Below are positions 39,256-48,647 of a stretch of DNA of 64,000 bases, in pieces (within the stretch, counting starts at the first letter, position 1; each line of letters starts with the position of its first letter). A model generated the notes under the pieces. The model saw only the letters and a program-made list of their open reading frames with translations, did no database searches and was not told where the DNA came from. The DNA lies in contig CM121341.1 in the NCBI GenBank assembly GCA_051530055.1, positions 13,082,001 through 13,146,000 of the forward strand, given 5' to 3'. Both the position numbers and the translations under genes were made by a program. This stretch comes from Neoechinorhynchus agilis (Eukaryota > Acanthocephala).

Positions 39256-39295
39256 CAAACTTTATCATACCAAAGGATTTTCTCTCTATGATCGT
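39228..39295. repeat. second copy of a dispersed ~60-bp repeat
   Basis: TTATCGTCACAACAATTCAA followed by CTTTATCATACC and GGATTTTCTCTCTATGAT matches 38107-38156 in the same orientation. With that copy it brackets the 259-codon ORF as imperfect direct repeats. Confidence 0.6.
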
Positions 39296-39699
39296 TATCT
39301 TAATTTGAATCGAAATTCTTAAAATTATTTGCGATTACTATTTTAATCTAACACTGAAAATCACTCAATTCATCACTTTGTTTAAAAAATTTCAAAAAGG
39401 TTTGTCGCAGCCAACAATGTTCCAGTGTCTCTTAATTTACCTTTGATTCAATAAAAAAATTAAAAAATCGATTGTGTCAATATAAACTCGACCAAACCAT
39501 TCCTTCTAACAGGCTCAAGCTTTTTAGTGAAAGTATTCCATTTTTTTTGAAAAAAAGTAAAAACCAATAACAAGTCTGTACTGTATTGTTGTAAATTTTA
39601 ATTTTTAGTTCAGGAGTCTTCTTTTCTAAAATTTATATTAGCGAAAACCGACTGTCTGCATTTTAATCCTTACGATTTCCAAACCCCTGAAATGTATTA
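39296..39699. other. AT-rich intergenic, no gene seen
   Basis: Homopolymer-rich sequence without a convincing ORF, RNA gene or repeat. Confidence 0.6.
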
Positions 39700-39890
39700 A
39701 AAATTAGAAGTGTTATTTAGAAGTCTTCACCCGGCAAATAATTTCTTATTAAACACGTTTAGAAAATCGTCGGGTTTATCATCAGTTCTAAAAGCGAGTA
39801 GAACTGATGATGAACCCGGTTAGAAACTTGTTTAATAATAAAATTCTTTACTGGCGAAGACCTAAGTAACACTTCAAATCATATACCCAT
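39700..39890. mobile_element. foldback MITE, ~190 bp, ~85-bp arms
   Basis: Nearly the whole element is one hairpin: left arm AGAAGTGTTATTTAGAAGTC ... TCGGGTTTATCATCAGTTCT and right arm AGAACTGATGATGAACCCGG ... GACCTAAGTAACACTTC, with an 8-nt loop. Non-coding. Related fragments occur at 38060-38100. Typical of a non-autonomous DNA transposon; no transposase is visible in the window. Confidence 0.85.
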
Positions 39891-39899
39891 TAAAAATTC

Positions 39900-40740
39900 C
39901 TATTGTGTTGCATTTTTCCAGTCAGCTGCCGTCCTTGTGTAACGGCCGAAAGGACGGATGCAGCGTTCCCCCGTTGCACAGCCAGACTTATGTTTTGTAG
40001 GATTAATGCTCCTTGCGTTCATTTCGGCGTGTCGGCGTGTCGTGAGTACCTTGAACAACAAGGGAGCTGAAGTTCCATAGGCATTAACGAAATAGCGAAA
40101 TGCTTCTGGTACGTGATCTCTATCTACTTCGAGCAAATCTGCTCTGTGAACTGTGTTGAATGCATTTTTGAAATAACATTTCAAGATCACGCACGGTTTT
40201 GAGTTTCCGGTGATGAAAGTTCGAAATGAATGAACAATCGCCTCTGCGCCACAAGGTGTACAGCAGCCTAACTGAGTAGGGCGAAGCAGCATCCCTACTT
40301 TTTTCTGCTATCCTTTTATTTAAACTTTTTGCTGTTAAGCGGCCCATTGTTCCAATTGCAATGGGACGAATCCCACCTTCCTTGAGCTGATCCGTTAGCA
40401 ATAGAGGAGATTGCCATCTTCACTTCTGATTTCGATGATAAAGCATAGGGGATCGTATCGAAGGAGCAGGATTTAACGAAATACTGCCGACCGCCGTCTC
40501 TCGGATGTTTGGAACGAAGAGTTCATAAAGTTTCTTCGTTAGCTTTGGCGAGACTGTAAATTTATGATAAAAGACGAACTGCTCCTCTGACATCTCCGCC
40601 TGCGAGCTTCGAAGAAACGCGTCCAGCGAGCGACCGATTTGAGTTTCGGCGGTGTTCACGCTCCTGGGCACAATCCTTACGTAACTCGAATGCTGTCGAA
40701 AGGCATTAAGTAAAATTTTCGTCAAAAGAACGTATTCGCT
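39900..40740 (-). mobile_element. broken reverse-transcriptase remnant, LINE-like
   Basis: Read on the minus strand, pieces of a reverse transcriptase appear in the right order: an N-terminal helical piece (40725-40420), GGIRPIAIGTMGRLTAKSLN (family: GGIRPIAIG..LRRL.AK), GAEAIVHSFRTF (family: GGAEAAVHAAR.F) and FKNAFNTVHRADLL (family motif A, KLDFKNAFNSV.R..LL). The order and spacing fit the common metazoan non-LTR-type RT; the later part of the enzyme (the YxDD region) is not recognised. The copy is old and clearly broken. A piece of what looks like the same family's C-terminal end lies at 62020-62716. Confidence 0.7.
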
Positions 40741-41292
40741 TTATTATTTTTGTGGTCATAGGTCCTTCAGAAACATCACCAGCGGGAGACGCATCCACGA
40801 CAACTCTGAGTTAGTCTCGATGGAGTCTGTCAATAAAGATGTGAATTTTTTGCGGCCTGATATCGCGAGCCCCTTGGGATTCTTTTCAGAACGTTCCTGG
40901 GCAGAACTCGCGCAATATTCCTACAAACGGAATTTCATTTTGTACTGGTGATAGGATTCTGACGCACACCATCAATGGACTTAGCGAATGAACCGGAACC
41001 GCCACAGCGTGAATTACGGGGTCCATGGACGCTAAGAACTCCCATTTTCGTCATGGAGAAAATCCCATCACAAACCTCACATAATCCTGTTGAACAGCTG
41101 TGTCGTGTGGTACCCTTGGCTGACGAGGTTGAAATAATCACATTGACGTGCTCTTTTCACTTGGCTCGTTTTGGGCGGGCAAGTTTCCGTCTTCATATTA
41201 TGGTCTAGCATCCACGTTCCGAGCGATCTGTGGTGGAGGCATCGGTGTCCATCGGTGGTGGCGGCATCGATACAAAAACAGTCATATTTTGG
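40741..41292. other. no gene recognised; probably remnant of the same retroelement
   Basis: Composition resembles the adjacent RT remnant (higher GC than the rest of the region) and overlapping short frames exist on both strands, but none shows a family motif. Treated as transposon debris. Confidence 0.4.
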
Positions 41293-41549
41293 ATGAAACA
41301 TTTTAAATCGAAACTGTTTTAGATTCCCAGTACCTATTTTTTAAGTTTTACTGGCAAGCCGGTATGTTATCATCATTCAATTTTAGTCAATCCCTTTCTT
41401 GTCCGGCAATTTTTAAGAACGACGACTATTATAAATGAAACATTTTAAATCGAAACTGTTTTAGATTCCCAGTACCTATTTTTTAAGTTTTACTGGCAAG
41501 CCGGTATGTTATCATCATTCAATTTTAGTCAATCCCTTTCTTGTCCGGC
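41293..41549. repeat. 115-bp direct duplication
   Basis: 41293-41407 and 41435-41549 are essentially identical (begins ATGAAACATTTTAAATCGAA, ends CTTTCTTGTCCGGC), separated by 27 bp. Each copy ends with the reverse complement of the SINE tail found at 41980-42016. Confidence 0.95.
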
Positions 41550-41679
41550 TTATTTATTTAGGCATAAAGTCAAACCAATTACATCAGAGAAGTGATATAA
41601 CCACATAGTCTCTAATGTCGGTTTAAGAGTATGATGATAACATACCGGCTTGCCAGTAAAACTTAAAAAATAGAACACA

Positions 41680-42016
41680 GCGCTCACCCTGAGTCGATAA
41701 ACTGGCTGAGTTTGACATTTCGTAGTTGTGTCGAGGTGGTCAAGTGGAATAATGCCCGTGATCCCGATTAGGGGTCAAGTGGTTCGAATCCGTTACCACC
41801 AATGACGCACAGCCAAAGGGGACGAAGTACCGCTGAAGGGAGGAAACTCACTGATAAGTCCCGCCTCCTGGAGGTATCTGAGGATCCGGAGGAATGTACA
41901 AACTCTTAACCGACATTAGAGACTATGTGGTTATATCACTTCTCTGATGTAATGGATTTGGCTTTATGCCTAAATAAATAAGCCGGACAAGAAAGGGATT
42001 GACTAAAATTGAATGA
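41680..42016 (+). mobile_element. tRNA-derived SINE, full-length-looking copy
   Basis: A 5' leader (CGCTCACCCTGAGTCGATAA) is followed by a tRNA-like head with pol III A box TGGTCAAGTGG (41737-41747) and a perfect B box GGTTCGAATCC (41781-41791), then an unrelated body (GACGCACAGCCAAAGGGGAC, AAACTCACTGATAAGTCCCG, CTGAGGATCCGGAGGA) and tail (TTTGGCTTTATGCCTAAATA, GCCGGACAAGAAAGG). A second copy lies at 62710-62950 in the same orientation. The head does not fold into a sound acceptor stem, so it is not a working tRNA gene. About 45 bp around 41893-41935 are absent from the second copy. Confidence 0.85.
41737..41791 (+). promoter_or_regulatory. RNA polymerase III A and B boxes of the SINE
   Basis: A box TGGTCAAGTGG and B box GGTTCGAATCC, 33 bp apart, a spacing suited to TFIIIC binding. 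Activity is inferred. Confidence 0.7.
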
Positions 42017-42556
42017 TTCCCAGTACCATAAAGAATGTTCGCCATTTTTTAAAATGATAAAATCGAAATTCATGTAGCGCTGATAATTTTTCGATTCTCA
42101 ACCTTTCCAAACTTCAAGTTCTTCCTGTCTTGATTGCTAAATGGTTCATTTCTTTAGTTTCGTGAATCCTCATGTACTTTTTACGCATTGAAATCTTGTT
42201 CTAGTTCATATTATAAAGATTAAAGGCATCACTCAAAGATTGCAAAAGAAAGGTTCTATCATGAGAAAATAAGCAGCTCTCAGTGGTTAAAACAATGCAG
42301 TTTTATTATTAGAAGAAATTTACTCTATCCATTTGAATTAACTGCACTAGCGATTTGGTATTTTTAGGATCGCTTGACTTAGGCATAGTTGGAAAAGTAT
42401 TTTAAAGGGAAGACGAGTAAAAACAAAAATGTGGTAGATCGTCGATCTAAAATAAAGTGATAAAATAAAGTGGGAATTCCGGTCAACTGTACAAATTGTA
42501 TACTACGAATTCAAGCTCTATAAGTATCGCAGAATTTTTCGATCTTTTTATCCTTA
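42017..42556. other. intergenic, no gene seen
   Basis: AT-rich; no ORF with family support, RNA gene or repeat recognised. Confidence 0.55.
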
Positions 42557-42675
42557 TCTGCTTGTTTATGGCGGAAAAAATTGAAGGAATTTATTAAATC
42601 CAATATTTCGGAGGCACAATCTCGTGCCTTTATCAAGGTTGTAAAAAGTGTTTAACCGCCATAAACAAGCATTAA
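42557..42675. mobile_element. small foldback element with perfect 16-bp ends
   Basis: TGCTTGTTTATGGCGG at the left and CCGCCATAAACAAGCA at the right are exact reverse complements. Inside are GAAGGAATTTATTAAATCC, a hairpin (GGAGGCACAATCTCGTGCC) and GGTTGTAAAAAGTGTTTAA. The same modules recur at 46057-46213, 60866-60984 and 62958-63530. Non-coding. Confidence 0.8.
42600..42642 (-). ncRNA. hammerhead-like motif, degenerate
   Basis: Minus strand: ACAACCTTGATAAAGGCACG, then a hairpin stem AGGCAC/GTGCCT, then CCGAAATATTGG. It has the order (C/T)TGATAA - stem - GAAA of a hammerhead core but departs at the C3/G8 positions (U and A) and has two extra bases before GAAA. Probably a decayed relative of the motifs at 46163 and 63393. 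Confidence 0.2.
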
Positions 42676-43015
42676 TAATTCAATCTTCAAACTCATCGTT
42701 ATCTCTTGATTGCATCAGTTAAACGAAAAGGATTTGCAGGGAGGTAGACAAAATTTCACAATTATCCGGTGAGAAAATTTTAATCTTGACACCCGGAGAA
42801 AAATCTAATTTCTTCATATGGCACAGACCGCGTTTTTTCCCTTGGGTATTTTACAATTTTTCTGCAAAATCATATTAAACTTAGCTTCGAAATTGTGAAA
42901 TTTGGCAGTAATAAAGTTTGTAATGTGTTTGTCCTGCTCAATAATAACTTGTTTGTATAATGTTTTAATCTTTTCGCATATTTTATCGAGGATTACATTC
43001 GGGTTGTTAGATATA
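42676..43015. other. intergenic, no gene seen
   Basis: Only short unsupported frames. Confidence 0.5.
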
Positions 43016-43187
43016 TTGTTGTTTAGGTGGCTTGTCAACAACACCCTAGACAGATCATTAAAGACGAATATATAACAAGCAATGGAATTAATAAAATGAC
43101 TGATACAATTAGTTGAAATGTATACATTCTCGCCTTTAATGATCTCTCTCGAGTGTTGTTGACAAGCGAGCTAAACAACAATACTTT
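43016..43187. mobile_element. foldback element, ~55-bp arms
   Basis: Left arm 43016-43072 (TTGTTGTTTAGGTGGCTTGT, CAACAACACCCTAGACAGAT, CATTAAAGACGA) and right arm 43131-43187 (CGCCTTTAATGATCTCTCTC, GAGTGTTGTTGACAAGCGAG, CTAAACAACAA) are reverse complements with few mismatches and ~58 bp between. Non-coding MITE-like element. Confidence 0.8.
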
Positions 43188-43308
43188 TCTCATATGTAAG
43201 GAATGTTGGTTATTAGCGTTCGCCAACGAACTTTCTGGTAGTTTTTGTGCCACAACCCGCATTCATGTTAACATTAAAAAAATTGTAAAAAGCGACCACA
43301 GATTTTGT

Positions 43309-44314
43309 CTAAGCATTGCCACACTCCTCTTGTGGTTTCTCTAATTCGGCCCCACATTCGGCAACTCCTTCGCTAAAATCCTCTGATTGAAGAGGAACAA
43401 GCAATGAGTACTTCCTTCCATCATCAGTGACATAGGTTTTATGTCTGAATTTCGACGATATTTTGAGTTGCTCCATTTGGCTCAAGTCATCGTCGGTTAG
43501 CGTTACGAATCTAACTGGTGGAAAGTTGTTGTATGGATGATCTGGGCTGAACGTATGGGCCTGGGACAAAGTCTGAGAGCTTGGATAAAATCCATGATTC
43601 AAAATATCAACCGCATGAGCGTTTTCTAAATTTAGAAAAGGCAGAGCGCCAATTGGAATGGTGACAGGTCCTGATAAGAATCCAGGTTTGTTTTTAGTGC
43701 AGTTCACGGTTACTAGTCCAGGATATTTTGGCATTTCTGGTTCTTGCACGTAAGGTTGAATAAAAGTGTTAACATTGACCGTTTGATTCGGAGCTGTCTG
43801 AACTTTTGGCGCCTGATTCACCCCTTGTTTGTTTGGCAATTTGACTGGTTGCTGGGCCACCTGTTGACCTTGTTGTACTGCACTCGCTAGGAATTCGCTA
43901 TAGGATCGCTTACGCGTGTTCCGTGTTGGTTCCGCTGCTTCCGCCTCTTCGTCTATTGCCCAATAGGATCCTCTGCCACCAGTGGGTCCAGGCAATCGTA
44001 CGAATTTCTTATGAAGCGAGAGGTTATGTCTCACTGAGTTCTTAACCGTAGATGCGCGAGGGAAATTGTTCATTTTATCAAAGATTTACCTGCCATTGTC
44101 TACTGAGTGTAAGCGATGTTCGTTCTCCGAAATATGGAATGTTCGTTGTGATCCAGTCGTAAATCTGTTGCAATGTCAACTTTTGGATAGCGCTACATTC
44201 GATAGCAAATGTTATGAGATCAGCGTACGAAGCATCGCCCCATGGATTAATGTTTTTCTTTTGAACTCCTGAAGTATTAGCAATTTTCTTTTCCCTTGGT
44301 TTTTTAGACGGCAT
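43309..44314 (-). CDS. forkhead-box transcription factor, FoxO-like, two exons
   Basis: A nuclear DNA-binding regulator. Exon 1 is 44090-44314, a 49-bp intron is 44041-44089 (GTAAAT..TTAAG), exon 2 is 43309-44040; the junction is phase 0 and gives 318 aa. The forkhead domain is residues ~23-105: NPWGDASYADLITFAIECSA (the PWG..SYADLI start is FoxO-like), LTLQQIYDWITTNIPYF (helix 2 region), then across the splice RQWQ|NSVRHNLSLHKKF (recognition helix, N..RH.LS kept) and GRGSYWAID (wing). The FoxO five-residue GDSNS insertion is not clear, so another Fox subclass is possible. After the domain come RKRSYSEF, a basic/serine site like an Akt-type target, a Q-rich stretch and a long proline/asparagine-rich tail ending in an acidic segment. 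The start codon follows an acceptor-like GATTTTAG (AG 44321-44322). Confidence 0.9.
44041..44089 (-). other. 49-bp intron of the forkhead gene
   Basis: Donor GGCAG|GTAAAT and acceptor GGTTAAG|AAC restore the forkhead frame WQNSVRHNLS. It is a good yardstick for intron size in this genome. Confidence 0.85.
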
Positions 44315-46056
44315 GAATTCCTAAAATCAGTAGAGGGTTACTCAAAAAAATCTACAGATAATCGTATCGCGTTATTTATCACGAATGGGAACGAAAACAA
44401 TCTCGATATAGTGATCCCAATCCCCGTGAGTATTTTCGACGCACTCTTTTTGCAAAGAGTACGAGCACTCGTGTCTATAACCACGTAGCAAAGTTTAATA
44501 CTGGGCGCTCACCTAAGCGATATGTTTGTTCTTGTTGATCGGGTCATTATCAAATAATTATTTTCAAGATTTCCATTGGAAAAAATATTTGACCATATTT
44601 GTATAGGTTTTTCCGACACGAAAACGCAAATATGTTGATTAAATGAGTTTATAAATCCTTCTCAATAGGGCGCTACAACCTTGTTTAAAATGCTTTTTCC
44701 ATTATCTGCAAAGCACGTCCTAAATAATCGGTAACGATTGACAAATAAATCTTTATTTTTGTAGCAGAGAAGATTTCGATATAAAAAATAATAATGGAAA
44801 AGTAAACGCAATCTGAGATACAAATTTCGTTAGCATAAGCAGCAATAGGTTAAACCTTTTTTTGAATTATAATCTTTCCTAGGGTTTATCCGAATGAGTT
44901 TTGTATTTTATTGGAGATTCAAACCAAAAAAACGGCCTACTTGTTGAGAAGCTCGAATGTTGACCTTTTTTACTTTAGAAAACTCTAAACTGATAATTTT
45001 TGAAACCATTCGGAAATAAAGCGCGTTTTAGTTCCTTTGGACGATTTGTATTCTTCCTCAAGTGATTGAACTGCGAGTTTGTTTTCAAATTCTGTTCAAG
45101 CTAAAATAGGAAATAAGAGAAAACCTTAATAACAACTCTGTTTGAGATTCGGCTCGAATTCCGCTGATCCGCGTCCAATAAAGACATTCTCGAGATGGTT
45201 TTGTTTTATTCGACGATTGTAACCGTTAAGTAATAATTCTAATAACCTTCCTTTGGAGTTTTTAACGGTCAGAAAATAACTTCGATGTTGATAGACGATA
45301 GAATTTATCCGTATTAATCGATGAATATAACAAGAGAATAGAAAATCAAAATTTTCCAAGCAGAAATTTCATTAGAATCGATGAATGTTAGTTAAGAATT
45401 TGTAGCAACGCTGACAATGTGAAAAATTCTTTATCTGTTTATAATCCAACAGAATAAAAGGTTTGCGAAATTTTCTCGGTTGTCATCTCATGTTATTGTT
45501 AGGATCGAATCGATACTTAAAGTCACAAAATTTTAAAAATATCCAGATAACTCTTAGCTACTCAATTAAATCATCCGAGATATTTGCTTAAGATCTAAAA
45601 GTGGAGATCGCTGAGAATAAATATGAGTGGAAGTGGACGAAAATATAAAATATTAAATCAGTTTGCCAAAATACAGTTATGGATAACGGTGCAGACTTAG
45701 AGATTTTCGGATTAGCTAGTTAACTTTTTGAAAGAATATTTTCTAAAGTATTTCTTTCGACTTCTCAGTGTGTATCACTTTGGATGTCTTCGACGAGATT
45801 CATTGGGTTTAAGCTACACGATCTTATTTCGTAAAAGTAAAAACACGATGTACTGCAATTAAAATCTACTAATAATAAGAACTTCATTATTACAATTTTT
45901 TATTTAAATATTTTACTCGTCCTTTATGTCGGGAATCCTTTAAATATTCCGAGGTTGTTCTTAAAGGAATAAAATTCGATGATTGTGAGCAACAGTGGGT
46001 GTTGAACTGCAAGATCGCTAATCTCGTTATTTGGTTTAATGATTGTTAAAGTACAG
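44315..46056. other. 1.7-kb intergenic region upstream of the forkhead gene, no gene seen
   Basis: AT-rich, with only short frames on both strands that lack family support. Likely holds the forkhead gene's regulatory DNA; no specific sites could be assigned. Confidence 0.5.
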
Positions 46057-46213
46057 ATTAATTTTATTAAATCAAATATTTTGTCCATCTCTTTGGACGT
46101 CTTCAGGTTGTAAAAGTGTTTAATCCGATGACGTTCAAGTGTAGATTAAACACTTTTACAACCTGAAGAAGTCCGACGAGACGGACGAAATAATTGAATT
46201 AATAAAATTAATG
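46057..46213. mobile_element. foldback element, ~65-bp arms, with hammerhead-like core in each arm
   Basis: Left ATTTTATTAAATCAAATATT..GTTGTAAAAGTGTTTAAT and right ATTAAACACTTTTACAACCT..AATTGAATTAATAAAAT are reverse complements. Both arms contain a CTGAAGA - GTCC/GGAC hairpin - (G/A)AAA module. Shares the GGTTGTAAAA(A)GTGTTTAA module with the element at 42557. Confidence 0.85.
46163..46190 (+). ncRNA. hammerhead-ribozyme-like core
   Basis: CTGAAGA matches the invariant CUGANGA; then an extra A, a stem GTCCG/CGGAC with loop ACGAGA, then GAAA. The known Schistosoma hammerhead has the same order and the same GUCC/GGAC stem. The extra base between CUGANGA and stem II and the lack of an obvious stem I partner mean activity is uncertain. 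The opposite arm (46078-46108, minus) carries CTGAAGACGTCC..GGACAAAA. Confidence 0.4.
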
Positions 46214-46916
46214 TCTATTTTCACAATCACCGAATAAAATATATCCATGAACGACCTCTTGCTATTTGCTACATGATGAGCGCATCCAAAAAATCGAGAA
46301 CTATTTAAAGTTGGCATTCGGATTGCGCTAATGAACGACACTGTTTGTTGTTGGGTTTTTTCGTTTCAGTGAAGAATAGGCAAAGCCATAAAAATAAGAT
46401 GGACCGCGCTTTTTGGACATTGTTTTTCCTTGTCCATTAGTCAATCTTAACTTAGTCGTTTGTCTCATATCGGTAACTCAAAATCAGGAGCAGTTTATTT
46501 TCGATATGATTCAATATTTGTTATCGCCGTTGTAAGTTTCAAAGTTCTATATAATTTCATTCGCTACATAATCTTGAGACCCAGCCTCGTCCTTATGCCG
46601 GCTTTTTTTATGCCCAAAGCTCATGTGTCAGGCCGCGATCGAACAAGAAAATGTTTGGGTTTTTTAACGCCCCATCGCTTTAGGAAAAACTAATGCAAAC
46701 CGACAGTCCCAAAATCAATCGATTCTCCGTTTTTGATCATTATGTTCTTTTTTAAGAGACAGTGGCTTATACGCATAGCAACGAATGATGCATTCGCAGA
46801 CATTGATGCTGCAACGCCTCTATAGTACTCCGAACCTCTATAGTATCTTTATCGCATACAAGCGCCGACGACTTATAGATTGTCTTCTCAAAGAATTTCG
46901 TGAAACTCTTTTATAG
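46214..46916. other. intergenic, upstream of the ZIP gene
   Basis: No gene recognised. Near its end CTCTTTTATAG (AG 46915-46916) directly abuts the ZIP start codon. Confidence 0.5.
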
Positions 46917-48274
46917 ATGGATCACCATCATGATCATCACATGAATCCATCACCGCAACCACTCATGGCTTTGCTAGCCACCTTTGGCATAAGTCTCTTT
47001 CCGTTTCTCATTCTGTTTGCAATGCCGAAAATGGGCATAGATCATGATAGTCCAACACTCCGATATCTTCTACAATTCGCAGCCGGATCTTTACTCGGTG
47101 ATGCATTTATCCATCTCATTCCTCATGCTTTATCCGAAGCGTCCGAACATCAAGATTTTGAGAGAATCGGAATGCTCACCTTTTCCGGGGTACTCATCTT
47201 CGCCATTCTGGAGATGGTCGCAAGTCATTTGGTTGATCATAAAAAGGAAAGCTCTAAGTTAAAAAAGGACAAGGATAGCGATGATGAAGACTTTAAATCG
47301 TGGTTTTGCGTTGTATTTTTGGTTTTAATATCTTTTTTGTCTAATTTTAATAACTTCTTGAAAAACTCTGAAATACACTACCTTTTTCATCCCTATGTTA
47401 ACTTTTGAATCATAAAACCTACCTATCATTAAAGGTGCATTTAAAATGAATCTAAATAAACTGCTTTTGATATTCTGATTTCGTGTAGGGTTTGTCGAAG
47501 TGCTTTTATGTTTTGCTTTTCCAAGGTTTGCGATTAGATCCCGTCAAATTAAAATCTGAAAATTACACATTCAACAGTGGAGAACCACGGTGTACACCAA
47601 CGGAACCCGAGGTTCACAAAACCGTAGACGTATCTGGGGTTCACAAAACCGTAGACGTATCTGGATACTTGAGTCTACTTGCTGATTTTTCGCACAACTT
47701 CACAGATGGACTTGCTATGGGCGCTTCATTCATGGTCACTGGTCGATTAGGTAGATTTAAATGTTTTGATAAAACTAACCTATAGCTTTTTTAGGTCTGG
47801 TAACATCTCTTGCTGTCCTCCTTCACGAGATTCCACACGAATTGGGCGATTACGCACTATTGGTCCGGTCCGGGATTAAGCCAATAAACGTAGGGTTTTA
47901 CGTCCTGGATACCTTTTAGAACTTAACCTGATTAGGCAATCTATCTCCAATTGGTGACGGCGATTGGGGCATTCCTTGGATGCATACTCGCTATATTCGC
48001 CGGAAATGAAGTTTCGATAAATTTTGTTCTTCCAATCACTGCTGGAGGATTCATTTATTCCAGTGGTTCATCTTATGCACTAGTCTTATAACTGATCATT
48101 GAACCACCGGACTACATTGCGTGTGTCTCAATTTTGGCGGATAAGTCACACTGTCACCAGGGTAAAAAGGTGTCCAGAGGGTTTCGTCAAGCAGCAACGG
48201 AAATGGCATGCTTGATCATGGGAGTGCTTGTTATGTCTTTTATATCTAAACTTGAACACGAGCATGAACATTGA
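46917..48274 (+). CDS. ZIP-family zinc transporter (SLC39A7/A13-like), with one in-frame stop
   Basis: Multi-pass membrane carrier that moves zinc into the cytosol; ZIP7/13 relatives act in the ER/Golgi. Exon 1 (46917 to ~47310): His-rich start [11 protein letters not shown]1, [18 protein letters not shown] (TM2), TM3, then a charged loop. Exon 2 (~47475-47750): [21 protein letters not shown] (TM4 metal site). A 44-bp intron 47751-47794; exon 3 47795-47889: [11 protein letters not shown] (TM5, ZIP7/13-type HEIPHE.GD). A 46-bp intron 47890-47935; exon 4 to TGA 48272-48274: [21 protein letters not shown], and a C-terminal TM ending EHEHEH. The first intron's edges are uncertain (acceptor perhaps GTGTAG at 47487-47488). 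TAA at 48089-48091 interrupts exon 4 in a frame that stays open and family-like on both sides, in place of the PELLE-like segment. Either recent pseudogene, sequence error, or readthrough. AATAAA at 48473. Confidence 0.88.
47611..47664 (+). repeat. perfect 27-bp tandem duplication in the ZIP coding sequence
   Basis: GGTTCACAAAACCGTAGACG + TATCTGG occurs twice back to back, adding nine codons (VHKTVDVSG twice) in the loop just before TM4. In-frame and identical at every base, so recent. Confidence 0.95.
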
Positions 48275-48647
48275 GATAACCGAATCGTCCTTTTGAGTTA
48301 GATGTTTTTCACAACAAAAATGCGGTATTACAAACTCAAACACCCTTATTCAAAGAAACCGCTGAAAATCGTACAAAATGAATTGAAATTTACAGCGAGC
48401 GAATTCTTACCCGAAAAGAAAATCCAATATTCAAATTTATTTTGGAAAAGTGCAAATTGAATATCGTTTTCGAATAAAACGCATAATGATCAAAAACAAA
48501 AATTTAGGTTCGTGGATTAACATAATGTAACGGTATTTTGATTTTTTGTAGAAATGATTTTAACCAACCGAAACGCTGACCTGGATAGCATGCAAAAATA
48601 ACTGAAGGCAATCCATATCCCATTAGAGTTCCATCAAAAAATTATTT
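48275..48647. other. convergent 3' intergenic space
   Basis: Lies between the ends of the ZIP gene (plus) and the 852-codon gene (minus). Holds an AATAAA (48473-48478, plus). Nothing else recognised. Confidence 0.55.

Larger units (their letters stand above)
41515..42016. repeat. large inverted repeat flanking a tRNA-like head
   Basis: 41515-41630 and 41902-42016 are reverse complements over ~115 bp (left ends ..CTCTAATGTCGGTTTAAGAG; right begins CTCTTAACCGACATTAGAG). The simplest reading is a truncated SINE tail in inverted orientation followed by a complete SINE. A further inverted piece (ACATACCGGCTTGCCAGTAA at 41640) pairs with both halves of the 115-bp duplication to the left. Confidence 0.85.

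Noticed and set aside
40935-41301. Overlapping frames near 41 kb on both strands as genes
   Set aside because: No motif; sequence resembles transposon debris next to the RT remnant.
41730-41801. Functional tRNA gene
   Set aside because: A and B boxes are good but the acceptor stem does not pair and the unit is part of a SINE with a second copy.
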